DNA from: Paralithodes platypus
Lineage: Eukaryota; Arthropoda; Malacostraca; Decapoda; Lithodidae
Length of the DNA stretch: 64,000 nucleotides
Direction: 5' to 3'
Assembly: GCA_032716605.1 (NCBI GenBank)
Contig: CM064509.1
Location: 52,932,481 to 52,996,480, forward strand
Part shown: positions 1 through 10,879 of the stretch, piece by piece
How positions within the stretch are numbered: the first letter of the stretch is position 1
Layout of the letters: each line of letters starts with the position of its first letter
The notes under the pieces: generated by a model
What the model was told of the DNA's origin: nothing
Databases searched by the model: none
Seen by the model: only the letters and a program-made list of their open reading frames with translations
Made by a program: the position numbers and the translations under genes

Positions 1-2
1 CC

Positions 3-995
3 CCAGCCAAATCCACCGCAACCCTGCTCACAAGTTGGACAGAACACGAATACATCCCTCAACTCACCATAAACAACACACCCCTAACACATACACACAC
101 ACCCAAAATCCTAGGAGTAACATATGATACTCATATGACATTCAAACAGCACACCACAAACATTAAAAAGAAACTGACACCCAGACTTAACGCCCTCAGG
201 TCACTTGCTCACACAAAATTTGGACACAACAAAGAAACTACCACCACAGTATATAAACAATACATATGATCAGTGATGGAATACGCAAGCCCAGCCTGGG
301 CTTCTAACCTAGCTGAAACACATCATAAGACCTTACAGACTATTCAAAACAAAGCCCTGAAGATCATTACAGGCTGCACAGCTACTTCACCCACAGATCA
401 CCTACATCAAGAAACCAAAATTCTCAAAGTCAAAGACCATCTGGACATGAGAGGCACTCAATTCCTGGCAGCAGCCTCCACGAACCAAGACCACCCACTA
501 AACTACATGGCAACACACCCACAGACACCAAGAAATATCAAAACAACACCCAGCACACGGTATCACACACAATTATTGTCCTCTCTCCCTCCCTGCCCAC
601 CCCGAACCAACTTCCAGAAGCACATCCACACTCATATCTCTCACCGATCCATCCACTCACTCACAGACAACACGCAGCTGCATGCACGACCTCCCGAAAT
701 CCATCCTTCCGAATCCTCCCTTCCTCGCGAGGACAGAGTCCACCTGGCCAGGCTGAGATGCGGACACCATCCAGCTCTCCTGAGCTATCAGAAGAGACTG
801 GATGACTCCGTTGTCGACGCCTGCCCGGGATGTAATACAGCACCCCATACCATTAAACACATCATAGAAGACTGCATTTCACACAACCACTTACGCCAAC
901 AACACAATCTACACTCAATGAGAGCTCTGTGGGAAAGCCCGATCGTGGCCATGGCCTTTCTCAGGGACTCGGGGCTGTTCGGCCAGGCAGCTTAG
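3..995 (+). pseudogene. LINE reverse transcriptase C-terminal fragment (LINE A)
   Basis: Open in one frame from position 3 except for a TGA at 267-269, so it is a 5'-cut copy that enters from outside the window. The part before the stop reads as an RT thumb (KILGVTYDTHMTF, then a Tyr-rich helix). The part after it contains MEYASPAW and QNKALKIITG, typical of the post-RT region of Jockey/I-type LINEs, and ends in a Cys/His cluster (CPGCNTAPHTIKHIIEDC) like the terminal zinc-binding motif of those clades. The usual codon at the stop would be CGA, so a CpG transition explains it. The ORF stops at 993-995 and is followed at once by an (AAC)n tract, which looks like the 3' tail. Clade assignment is tentative; RT origin is firm. 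Confidence 0.8.
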
Positions 996-997
996 GG

Positions 998-1027
998 AAC
1001 AACAACAACAACAACAACAACAACAAC
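998..1027 (+). repeat. (AAC)n tail of LINE A
   Basis: About ten AAC units directly after the LINE A stop codon. The same GGCCAGGCAGCTT(A/G)GGG-(AAC)n junction recurs at 12,150-12,190, so the trinucleotide run is the element's own 3' end and not an independent microsatellite. Confidence 0.8.
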
Positions 1028-1036
1028 TTCTCTTTA

Positions 1037-1450
1037 TCACTCAACCACACCACAATCGATGGCCAAAGCCTGCTCTTCCATTCCAAAGGACTCGTACACT
1101 TCCTTATTACTTGGCCCATCTAGCCTATTCATGCCAGCTGCCATTCTGAAAAAGTTCATCTCCACAGCTCTTAGTTTGAAGAGGTCCTCGTCACTTGCCG
1201 TCCATGTCTCGCTTCCATACGAGAGTGTTGGGAGCAGCACACTGTTTCTCAGTGACTTTTTGACTTCCTGGCTAACCATTCTTCCTTTGAGAATACTATC
1301 AAGTTCTCCAATCACTTTTCTCCCTTGCATTTTTCTCTCTTTTATCTCACTCTCCATTTTACCATATTTGCATAGTACAGCTCCCAAATACTTGAAACTT
1401 TCAACCTCTTCTAGTACTTCAGTACTAGTGCAGTACAAGTGCATTGCAAA
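1037..1450 (-). pseudogene. RTE-like LINE fragment (RT thumb and C-terminus)
   Basis: Minus-strand ORF of 135 codons with the RTE-clade signature downstream of the RT fingers: SFKYLGAVLCKYGKME, VKKSLRNSVLLPTLSYGSETW and LRAVEMNFFRMAAGM. The endonuclease and catalytic RT core are absent. It is cut at about 1,450 by the 3' end of the next RTE copy, and at about 1,030 by the AAC tail of LINE A. It is more divergent from the other two RTE copies in the window than they are from each other, so it is a different subfamily. Confidence 0.75.
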
Positions 1451-1462
1451 ATTATCTATCTA

Positions 1463-2907
1463 TTACCTGACGCCGTGATCCCCGAAGGGGTGGCCACGAA
1501 CGAACCGCCCCCATGCACCTCTGTCCCCAGTCCGTCGATGCCCCTCCTCCCAACCAGCACTGCCTTCATTCATATACTTCCTCACTCTATCCTTCCACCT
1601 CTCCTTCGGTGCACCGCTCCCTCTCTGTCCTTCCATCTCGCTCTCGTACACCCTCTTAGTCAATCTCTCGCTTTCCATACGTTCCATATGGCCGAACCAT
1701 CTCAAGTTGTTCCTTTTCACACTTTCCAGCACATCTACCTCCACACCACACCTCCTTCTTACTTCCTCATTCGTCTGTCTATCCCTCCATGTAATTCCGC
1801 ACGCACTTCTCAAGTAACTCATTTCCACCGCTCTCACTCTTGGTCTGAGTCTCTTCCCGTACGTCCATGCTTCACTTCCGTAAGTTATTGTCGGGATTAC
1901 CACACTGTCATGCAAGGACTTCTTCACTTCCATACTGACCACCCTATTTCTTGTTACTGCTTTCAATGTTCCTACAACCCTCTTCCCCTGTTGCACCCTG
2001 TCCCGCACTTCCTCATCCATAGTCCCATCTTTACTCAACACACTGCCCAGATACTTAAAAGAGCTGACGATCTCCATAGCCTGACCGTTCAACTTCACCT
2101 CACACTCTGTGACTTCACCCCTTTCGAACACCATAACCTTGCTCTTCCCCGCATTTACCTTCAAATTCCGTTTTCCGCACACTGTTCCAAACTCATTTAC
2201 CAGACCCTGCAACTCCCATTCATTATCGCTCATCAGAACTTTATCATCCGCAAACAGCAGTATAGGCAGCCTCCACTCATTTCCCTCCCTTTTCAGTGAT
2301 ACACCAACATCCAACATCTTCCTAGTATTTCTTTCATGACTCCATCCATATATACAGTAAACAACCACGGGGATATCACACACCCCTGTTTCAACCCAAC
2401 ACTCAGGTCAAAGAACTCGCTCTGCTCATTCTCCACACGTACTGCCGCCTTTGCATCCTCATACATGCTCTTCACCGCTTTCAGCAACTTGCCGTCTACT
2501 CCGTATATTCTAAGTACTTTCCACATACCTTCTCTATCCACTCTGTCATAGGCCTTCTCCAAGTCCATAAAGGCAACATACACCTTTTGTTTCTTCTCCA
2601 GATATTTCTCCACAACACAATTCTGGGTAAAAATCTGAACTACACATCCTCTTCCCTTCCTAAAACTTCTCTGCTCGTCGCCTATCCATTTCTCCGTTCT
2701 CACTCTCACTCTCTCAATCACTACCCTACTGTACACCTTCCCTACTACGCTTAGAAGACATATTCCTCAGTGGTTACCACACACTCCTCTTTCCCCTTTG
2801 CCCTTATATAGGGGGACTATTATGCCAGTCTTCCAGTCATCGGTTGCATTCCCCTTCTCCCATGCTAGTTTGCACATTTTCCATACCCATTCGATCACTA
2901 TCTCACC
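1463..2907 (-). pseudogene. RTE-type LINE, 5'-truncated, frameshifted
   Basis: Minus-strand RTE reverse transcriptase in two overlapping frames. The upstream part (2,736-2,293) has FRKGRGC, FMDLEKAYDRVDREG and LKQGCVISPWLFT. The downstream part (2,383-1,463) has LLFADDKVLM (the catalytic FADD), SFKYLGSVLSKDGTMDEEV, SYGSEAWTYG-like and LRWFGHMERM, and ends in PFGDHGVR. The frames switch near 2,300-2,380. Upstream of 2,736 the frame continues to about 2,907 but with a TGA (complement of 2,767-2,769) inside the normally conserved GNxRGI motif. Just after the stop, on the minus strand, is TAATAGATAGATAA, consistent with the short repeat tail of RTE elements. The copy is dead. It mirrors the copy at 3,771-4,703 in opposite orientation. 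Confidence 0.85.
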
Positions 2908-2909
2908 AA

Positions 2910-3771
2910 AAAAATTATACATGTTACATTCATTTCATAAAAGACCTTATAAATATCGCTTTATTGCCGGAGCAAAATTTGCTACCACTAAAACTCTGTC
3001 AGAACAAGTTGTACATTGCTTAAAATACATTAAAGGTACTCGTAAAAGATATTGTGACACCATCAAGAGAAGAACTGGCATTAACTATTATTGGAGTGTT
3101 GACAATTCATAAGAAGTTATTGATAAAATAAATACCATGCCAAAAGTTACCTCGGTACATAGCTTCGACTTTTCAACATGGTATACCAATTTGCCTTTAG
3201 ATTTAGTATATTCAGAACTTTGCTTTATTATAGATTTGCACTTTGACAGATTTGTTAAAGGTGGGGGTGCATGGGTTGAGATAAAGATGGAATGATAATT
3301 GCCAAGCTGTACATAATTATCTTGCAAAATGCAATGGTACTGAAATAATTATTAACAATAGTATAAAGGATATTGTGGATCGTCTATACCGGGCCTGTGA
3401 CGTCATATGAGTGTAAGTCCACAATCTAGTCTAGGATAAGGATACTTCTATGACGTCACAGGCCCGGTATAGACGATCCACAAAATCCTTTATACCATTG
3501 TTAATAATTATTTCAGTGACATTGCATTTTGCAAGATAATTATGTGCAGGTTGGCGATTATTTTTCCATGTTTACCTCAACCCATGCACCCCCACCTTTA
3601 AGAATGGTAATTATTTCATAAATGTTTATTTATATTTTAATAAGGCATCACTTAGCTCTACTCCCACTAGTTCAGTATATTTTGATAGAACTAAACTTAA
3701 AGATGCCCTTAAATTCCTCCTTTTCAATACTTATGTTAGATTCCGGCCTTACATTTTCAAACAAATACCTG
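2910..3771 (+). pseudogene. Penelope-like element (PLE) reverse transcriptase fragment
   Basis: Plus-strand reading shows HKRPYKYRFIAGAKFATTKTLS, then GINYYWSVDNS, a TAA stop at 3,110-3,112, then SFDFSTWYTNLP and, after an insertion, LKDALKFLLFNTYVRF. The HKxPYKxRFI / VDNS / SFDFSxLYTxxP / YVRFxxxxxxQ order is the PLE reverse transcriptase pattern. No GIY-YIG endonuclease is present and both ends are cut: on the left at the 5' break of a minus-strand RTE copy and on the right at the 5' break of a plus-strand RTE copy. The ORF is interrupted at 3,255-3,601 by a TTAA-flanked MITE; without the MITE and one TTAA the frame reads straight through. Confidence 0.8.
3255..3601. mobile_element. TTAA-flanked foldback MITE with ~150-bp inverted arms
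   Basis: TTAA at 3,255-3,258 and 3,598-3,601 bracket a 339-bp element. Its termini are AGGTGGGGGTGCATGGGTTG and the reverse complement; arms run from 3,259 to about 3,408 and about 3,448 to 3,597, separated by a spacer of roughly 40 bp. The pairing register (left + right coordinate = 6,856) holds for TGACGTCA near the loop as well as at the tips. Reading across the empty site restores the PLE frame, which confirms both ends. TTAA targets are typical of piggyBac, but the termini do not start with CCY, so the superfamily is open. A similar TTAA-AGGTGGGTGTGCATG terminus lies at about 20,325. Confidence 0.85.
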
Positions 3772-4703
3772 TATGTGGGAAGCCATGAAAAGAGTGAAGT
3801 TGGGGAAAGCACCAGGAATAGATGGAGTGTGTGGGGAAATGTTAAGGTATATTGGTGAGATAGTGATCGAATGGGTATGGAGTGTACCTGATGACTGGAA
3901 GACAGGCATAATAGTCCCCCTATACAAGGGTAAAGGGGAAAGAGGAGTGTGTGGTAACCACTGAGGAATATGTCTTCTAAGCGTAGTAGGGAAGGTGTAC
4001 AGTAGGATACTGATTGAGAGAGTGAGAGTGAGAATGGAGAAATGGATAGGTGACAAGCAGGGAGGTTTTAGGAAGGGAAGAGGATGTGTAGATCAGATTT
4101 TTACCCTAAATTGTGTTGTGGAGAAATATCTGGAGAAGCAACAAAAGGTGTATGTTGTCTTTATGGACTTGGAGAAGGCCTATGACTGAGTGGATAGAGA
4201 AGGTATGTGGAAAGTACTTAGAATATACGGAGTAGATGGCAAGTTGCTGAAAGCAGTGAAGAGCATGTATGAGGGTGCAAAGGCGGCAGTACGTATGGAG
4301 AATGAGCGGAGCGAGTTCTTTGACCTGAGTGTTGGGTTGAAACAAGGGTGTGTGATGTCCCCGTGGTTGTTTACTGTATATATGGATGGAGTGATAAAAG
4401 AAATACAAGGAAGAGCACTGGATGTTGGTGTATCACTGATAAGGGAGGGAAATGAGTGGAAGCTACCTGTACTGCTGTTTGCTGATGATACAGTTCTGAT
4501 AAGCGATAATGAATGGGAGTTGCAGGGTCTGGTAAATGCGTTTGGAACAGTGTGCGAAAAACGGAATCTGAAGGTAAATGCGGGGAAGAGCAAGGTTATG
4601 GTGTTCGAAAGGGGTGAAGCCACAGAGTGCGAGGTGAAGTTGAATGGTCAGGCTATGGAGATTGTCAGCTCATTTAAGTACCTGGACAGTGTGTTGAGTA
4701 AAG
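3771..4703 (+). pseudogene. RTE-type LINE, truncated at both ends
   Basis: Plus-strand copy of the same RTE subfamily as 1,463-2,907. It starts at WEAMKRVKLGKAPGIDG (the RT entry motif), has a small deletion after EWVW, a TGA at 3,962-3,964 in the GNxRGI motif, then FRKGRGCVDQIF, AYD followed by a second in-frame stop (4,187-4,189), LKQGCVMSPW and LLFADDTVLISDNEWEL. It breaks off after YLDSVLSKD near 4,703; the next 135 bp are unassigned. The first stop is shared with the inverted copy, the second is not. Confidence 0.85.
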
Positions 4704-4838
4704 ATGTTAGAGTTTTTATACAAATTTTCATACACTGGTAGAGTGAGACTTACCTCCACCTTTTGGTTAGGAGTATGGCTTCTTGAAAGGCTGGGAGGTA
4801 CTCTGCTTTAAGCTATCTACCATATTGTATACTGCTCT

Positions 4839-7210
4839 TCATGTGTCTAAGTTTAGTAATGAGGCAGTTAAGACAGGGGAAAGAGTTACCCGGTGACCAA
4901 TGTCTTCCGGTAACTTCTTAACCATGTACACCCTCAAGTCCTGGCGAGCACGAACAGCCTCCATTAAGGCTATTCTGATATCACCTAGGGACTGTATTAA
5001 ATTTTGCAATAGAAGCCGCCGGGACAATTCCGTGGCCTTTCTTACATTCTGATCAGAAATGGCTGATATGGTCCTCGTGAGTGACTGGGCTATCTGGCGA
5101 CTTAAAAGGAATTGTGAGAAAAGTATATGCTTTGTTTCGCAATTTGAAGTCTCTGTCCAAGCGGGCTGGAGGGGGAGTAGAAAAGGGGTCCTGTAAATCA
5201 TAAAGGGACAGTTTGAGAGCCGAAAGGAATTCAAACAGAGCAGGGGACACCCCTCCAGCCCTATTGATGGGTAAAGAGAACCACGAATGGGTTTCTTGAG
5301 GAATTCGGTGGGAGGATTTTGAGGTAATGGTAGCTGCGAATTGTTGCGCCTCAGCTTCCCAGTCCACCCACGGGCCCACACCTACCTGACCCACCTGCAG
5401 GACTGGATTGTGAATCTGATCTAGCACTGGGATTGTATCCAATTCCGGCGTTATTGAGTTGAGTGATTTTATATCATTCATGCCGTCAGACTTTGTCCAA
5501 TCCGCAAAGAGTCGTGCAGCTGAGGCAGGAGGTAATGCCGGAGAAGCAGATTATACGAAAAAGTCGGAAGAAAATACATTAGGTATAGCCTTAATCGTAA
5601 CATCCAATAATTGCCCTTGTACATCTTTAGCTCTAAGTTTCTTGCTCTTACTTACTTCTATGGGCCATTCACTAGGGACCTGAAGCTTCCCCAATACAGC
5701 CAGTTGTGCCATGTGTGGGTTCTTCGCAATAGCAGGGACCCATGAACAATCTGGCCCGTACAAGAGAGGCATAGGGCCTCTCCTATGTGGGAGTTTATCA
5801 AGAGGGGGAGGAGTAATGTCCGTTATAACCCGAACGTTAGTGGTTGTCAAGGAGACAGGCACTGTCGTGCCACTTGCCGTGATGTTCGCCGGATTGACGT
5901 TAAGAGGGGGAACTGAATTATTGGGAGGTCTAACTCCGGTTGGTTCTAATGGCCGCACTGTTGACTCGATCGGGGAAGCTACCGGAGGGGTAGTGGAAGG
6001 AACCTGAGGCGTAGGGATATGGTACTGGCGCATGACCTTGTGTAATATATCATTAAGGTCATCTGTTGTTAAACATTTACTATGAGGCCCCCTGGAAAAC
6101 TCAGAACCTTCTTCAGACCCTTCCTCATTAGGTCCTGGTTCATTAGGCCCTGGTTGTGCCGAGGACAGTTCAATGTCCTCTGGCTCCTCCGGTAGTTCTA
6201 CAATTTCCGGGGTTTGTTGCCGTGTTACAGACACTTGATCGTTCAATGGCCAAACTAAATCTGGTACCGAAGAGGATATTGTTTCTACGTTATCACGTTC
6301 CCTAGTCATGTCCTGCTTAAGAATTATAGGTTGCACCTGTGAGGGTTCTGAATGTCTCCAGACGCCCCGACCCTGATTAGCAGGTGGTTGTGAGTCCGGT
6401 ATTATTTCATTCACCTGGGAATTGTCATAATTTTGTTGTCTACTGGTCGGAAAGCCCTGGTACTGTTCTGCCAATACCCTCTGTGACACTATTGGGGGAC
6501 CCCTTCGTGGTACAGCAAAGTTTAATTTGGGTATGGCAAAGTTCCTGTGGTTCACTTAAAGATTCTCTAGGTACATCCCTGGGATTCGACTCCGTCCCCT
6601 CCGTCCCTACCCCCAAGCTGCCAGATTGGACGTCAGGACCTGTGGAGGTAGAGGTGGAGGGAAGTGGCCGTGACCCCGGCGATGGCCGGTGCCGCGACTG
6701 CGTCTCATCTGTGCGGGCACTTTTATGTCCTGTCACTGATTTGGGGGTCGAAGTTACTGAGTCCTCTTTCCGTCTTTTCTGCGACCTAGATGATGTCTCG
6801 ACGGAAGATTGACGGGACTGTCTGCGAGGAGACCTAGATCTGGACCGGGACCGGGTCCTAGGTGAAGGTGAACGTCCTCGTTTCGACCGGCTGGGGGGGT
6901 GGGAGGGGGTTGCCTCAGAACTGTCGCTACTACTTACTAGCTCTTTAGATAATACTTTAGATTAGCTTTCGGTTTAGGAGTTGACTTAGTCGGCGTGAAT
7001 TTTAAAGATGGAGATTTGATAACAAGATGGTCCCAAAGGGCTTCGTCATCACAGTGCAAGGCCTTATGGGCAACGTCTTTAGCGTAAACATTATATAAGT
7101 TCTTAATCTCCTTCAGTCACTCGTAGCTCCGAACATACGGCGCATTTCTTCGACACCCAGAGACCCCGTGATCTATCTAGGCACTTCACACACTTGACGC
7201 ATAGTTTATG
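4839..7210 (-). pseudogene. decayed gag-like ORF (zinc ribbon, Ser/Arg-rich)
   Basis: A run of minus-strand ORFs in shifting frames that read as one gene. In 5'-3' order: a Cys cluster at about 7,205-7,110 (CVKCVKCLDRSRGL, KKCAVCSEL), a Ser/Arg-rich stretch around 6,900-6,780, a linker (6,736-6,440), a 334-codon acidic and Pro-rich piece (6,555-5,551), then a helical C-terminal part (5,481-4,839: RQIAQSLTRTISAIS, LSRRLLLQNLIQSLGDIRIALM). Frame changes occur near 7,105, 6,560, 5,550 and 5,100. An N-terminal zinc ribbon followed by low-complexity sequence and a helical tail resembles the Gag-like ORF of DIRS-type elements, but no tyrosine recombinase or RT follows, so the lineage is a guess. 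It has no clear relation to the other gag genes in the window. Confidence 0.45.
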
Positions 7211-7870
7211 TGCGAATACTGGTAAAAGAGAGCAGGTAGGAGTAGCGCATAGAGTGAAGCGAGGCATGATGGAGCTAAACTAAACCCCCCCCCCCCTGCC
7301 GTGATCGGCCCCTCACCTGCTGCCTGTGCTGCTACCGATGTGTCGTGATCTGGAAATAGAAAATTTCCAGGAATCAATGCTCATAAGGATAATCCGAGAG
7401 GTTTTACACATCATACCTCAAGTCCGCCGGAAAATTAGCTATAGCCACTGCTACTCTAACTGAAATGAATTTTATACAGCTTAAAATTGTGTGAAATTGT
7501 GTTTTTCTCTTGTGTTTGTTCGTTGTTTTATTCTGTTTTGTATTTTCCCTGTTCTTGCTGTGTCTTGAGTCGGCCACCTCCAAGGAAACAAAAAATAATA
7601 ATAAAATAAAAATAAAAATAGAAAAAATGGGGATTGGGCCTGAGCATATAGATAGATAGATAGATAGAAAAAGGATCTGTGGGCATGACAATGGTAAAGA
7701 CTGTCTTAATTAATCCTCATACTTCCACAAACCCTTCCCAAGCTAACACAAATCCTGTAATAATAGCCATACTAAACTGATGGAACATGTCATCACCCTC
7801 AAGGAGTTAGTCAACACTGTATACACTCCAACCCTTAACCCGACCCACCTGTTTTTTTTCTCTGGGTTTC
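7211..7870. other. unassigned AT-rich stretch with simple repeats
   Basis: No gene seen. Holds a C-run at about 7,287-7,297, an (AATAA)-like run at 7,594-7,626, (GATA)n at about 7,650-7,670 and a half-copy of the GGATCTGTGGG...CCACA palindromic core that recurs in the TTAA MITEs at 8.6, 11.6 and 14.3 kb. Confidence 0.5.
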
Positions 7871-8145
7871 ATCCATTCGACCCCATTCAGCCTACTGTTT
7901 TAAGACGTTTCTCCCCATTCAGGTATCGATTTTTTTCCTGGCGAGCGAAAGCGAGCCATCATTGTATGGAGAAATCCGGCTTCGCCTGAGACATTTTTCT
8001 ACCGAAAAATTTACAAATTAAGTCAGCTGTCTAAAACATAACCCTAAATATGATGGCTCGCTATCGCTCGCCAGGTGTAAATCGACACCTAGACGAGGAT
8101 AAACGTCTTAAAACAGTAGGCTGAATGGGTGGAATGGCTACTATC
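7871..8145. repeat. foldback repeat with GCGAGCGAAAGCGAGC core
   Basis: Imperfect inverted repeat: CCCATTCAGCCTACTG, TTTTAAGACG and GGCGAGCGAAAGCGAGCC on the left are answered on the right by GGCTCGCTATCGCTCGCC, CGTCTTAAAA and CAGTAGGCTGAATGGG. Spacer about 80 bp. Related single-arm pieces lie at 8,225-8,410, 12,345-12,530 and 22,050-22,210. Likely a MITE family; TSD not clear. Confidence 0.65.
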
Positions 8146-8224
8146 CAGAAAGAACAAAAAAAGAAGGTTGGTCCCCTTAACCCTCTCATGACACAGTACT
8201 TAAGCCGGTATCACACGAGCGTTT

Positions 8225-8410
8225 TCCCCAGCATTTTTTTTAAATGTTTTTTGTCAGCAGGCTAAATTTGTATATTTTTCGATAGAAAATTTTTCTCCGG
8301 CGAAGCCGGAATTCTCCTTACAATGCTGGCTTGCTATCGCTCGGCACGAAGAAATCGACGCCTGGATGGGGATAAGCGTCTTAAAACAGTAGGCTGCATG
8401 GGGCCGAATG
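8225..8410. repeat. one-armed copy of the GCGAGC foldback family
   Basis: Contains TTTTTCGATAGAAAATTTTT, CCGGCGAAGCCGG, GCTTGCTATCGCTCG, an ATCGACGCC motif, and CGTCTTAAAACAGTAGGCTG, in the same order as the right arm of the 7,871-8,145 repeat. Confidence 0.6.
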
Positions 8411-8585
8411 GATACAACCTGCATGCTAATTGTGTAAATTTTTCCATATAAAATGCAATGACATAATTATGAAAATAATTTAGAATTGGATCATATTTCC
8501 CTTAGGTATGTGTACTACAAATGTATGGAATTCTGTGCAGTTTAGGAAGGATCTCTAGGAATCAAAGGGGTAAAAACTAGCTCAG

Positions 8586-8787
8586 TTAACCCCTTCTGTA
8601 CCGGCATTGTTCTTTTAACTTTATTATGGTGACTTAATGACGATTGTATTCAGTATTAAAAGGCCCTCCAGCAATTAAGAGGCTTCGAGCTATCTCATTT
8701 AACCCTTTTTAATTCCACAGATCCTTCTTAAACTGAAATATAACTAGAATAAAAAGGAAAAGACATCGCCGGTACAGAAGGGGTTAA
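8586..8787. mobile_element. 194-bp TTAA MITE (piggyBac-like)
   Basis: TTAA at 8,586-8,589 and 8,784-8,787. Terminal inverted repeats begin CCCCTTCTGTACCGGC on both ends (16 bp perfect). Interior has no ORF. CC-starting TIRs with a TTAA duplication are the piggyBac pattern. Confidence 0.85.
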
Positions 8788-9559
8788 CTCTCTACCACCC
8801 TTAACCCTTTCACGCATGTGACGCAATTTTGAGCCTACTAGGGATACTTTAAAGCCTTTGTTACCATCAGGGGTATTTAGAAACCTTTAATATAGTTCAG
8901 TTACTTTAACCTCTGCAGTTGTCTTTGAGTTAGCTGTGGGCAGAAAACTAATTTTGGAGAGGTAATTATAAGAGTGATGGTGGGTTCACACATTCACGTA
9001 TATTGCTCCCGTCAGCTCCCGTCTGTTGTAAACGAAGGTATATTGGTAGTTGGCAACCGATTACGTAAAACGTAATGGCATAATACGCAAAACTTTAATT
9101 AAATTACGGCCAATCGGGGGGGTACTCTCGAATGGCGCGAGTAGAAACGAGTAGCCCACGTGGGTCGGGAATGTTGTGGGTGCGGCCAAGGCCGCGCGGT
9201 TGCTGATTCGAGTCGAATCAGGAACGTGGCTCGCCCTCACGTATGTCAAAAGACGGGGAAACTTACGACCGACCAGGCCACCACGGTCGTCTGACCAGAG
9301 CATCCTCGTCGGACGTAGCAGCTACCACGTGAGACGAGAGCTGCTCTCGTCAAATCGTAGAAATTTCCAGTCGAACGTGGAAGTATACGTTAGTTAGGCC
9401 GCATCTGGCAGAACCGCCGCACTGCGGGTTGGCGGGAAGACGCGGCATCGTTGTACGAGGGGACAACGGGACCAGCGAGGGACCCTCCAGTCACACCTCT
9501 CACCACACCGGAGCAGCAACCAACAAGCCAACCCTGCCACCCTCTGCACCCTGCCGAAA

Positions 9560-10135
9560 ACAAATCGTAGCAGCGAAACGACTGCACCTATGGCTTTCAT
9601 ATTTTTACCACATGTACCTTACCCTTTAGGCTACCCACCACAAAAATCCCAAATCCCTCCTCCCACCCACTCGCTGACTGTCGGTCCCGTCAGAAGGAAA
9701 AAAAAGGAAAATCTGTGGCGGCGAAACGACTGCACCAATCGGTTCCATATTTGTGTGACAAGTCTCTTACCCTTCTGCCTTCCCCCCACCACACCCCCAA
9801 CCTCCTCCCACCACCCACTTCTAGCGTATCCGTACGAAGAAAAGGAAAAAAAAAGGAAAATCTGTGGCGGCGAAACGACTGCACCAATCGGTTCCATATT
9901 TGTGTGACAAGTCTCTTACCCTTCTGCCTTCCCCCCACCACACCCCCAACCTCCTCCCACCACCCACTTCTAGCGTATCCGTACGAAGGAAAGGAAAAAA
10001 AGGAAAATCCGTGGTGGCGAAACTACCTCACCAATCGGCTTCATATGTGTAACACAAGTCAATTACCCTTCTACCTTCCCCCAACCAACCCCAAAACCAC
10101 CCTCCCACCCATACATTCCGATACCATAAAAGTCT
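9560..10135 (+). repeat. 147-bp minisatellite, about four units
   Basis: Units begin near GTGGCGGCGAAACGACTGCA and run through CCAATCGGTTCCATATTTGT, a pyrimidine-rich CCTTCCCCCCACCACACCC stretch, and GTACGAAGGAAAGG. The two central units (about 9,708-9,855 and 9,856-10,002) are almost identical; the first and last are diverged. The same array, in the same unit order, is present on the minus strand at 21,060-21,495. Confidence 0.85.
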
Positions 10136-10229
10136 CTGTAGTCTATAGTGTCTTTTCAGCTACTTTCGGGACCATCGGGGACCTGATTTCTGGCGAGGGG
10201 AGTGTTTTTTTTACCATTTCTCTCCCAAC

Positions 10230-10725
10230 TTAACCTCTGAAGTGCGCATGGGGGTAATTGGAAACGTCCCCCTGTGCTGACGTATTTGAGGTGTTTCCGT
10301 CACTAAAATATTCATTGTGCCATTAATAGCATTAATACTTATCCATATGCGCCTATTATGGGTTGATTATAAAGGTATTAACCTGAAACAACAATAAAAC
10401 GAGTGAAAACAGCGTTTGGATGGTCAAAATCGGAGATATAGCCCGCGAGTTGTATAATGTATGGGTGAGGCAATCTGCTTTCCCGCCAATTTCCCCCAAG
10501 GCCACTGAGACACAGTCGATCGATACTCTCTCTCTCTCTTGCACTCGCTTGCTATCAGTGATGACCACACCCTCCAATCGGATTTCTAATGTTAGCACGA
10601 AAATATACCTCAGAATAAGGGAATAACAGGGAAAATAGGTGATAACTGAAGGAGAGGAGGAAAGTGGGGAAGGAGGGGAGGTAGAGGACTGAGATTTTGC
10701 ATGGCCCAGGGGCCAAAAAAAAAAA

Positions 10726-10781
<56 letters not shown>

Positions 10782-10879
10782 CGATGTCAAAAGTTGATTT
10801 TTTTTTCTCTGACTCTTAAGAGTCTCCCCGCAGTGCGCCGGGGGAACTCTTAAGAGTCTCCCCGCAGCTCCCGGGTTAA
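10230..10879 (-). mobile_element. piggyBac-family MITE, copy 1 (642 bp)
   Basis: TTAA at 10,230-10,233 and 10,876-10,879. One end is CCTCTGAAGTGCGCATGG; the other is two tandem units of CTCTTAAGAGTCTCCCCGCAG followed by CTCCCGGG. Contains a long A/T homopolymer block at 10,716-10,781 and (CT)n at about 10,525-10,540. Almost the same sequence, inverted, as copies at 17,620-18,223 and 37,642-38,280. The left 500 bp match the left end of the piggyBac element at 23,861, so it is an internal-deletion derivative of that family. Confidence 0.9.

Noticed and set aside
929..1123. Poly-Asn and poly-Gln proteins from the AAC runs (also at 12,053-12,321)
   Set aside because: Translations of the LINE A (AAC)n tail.
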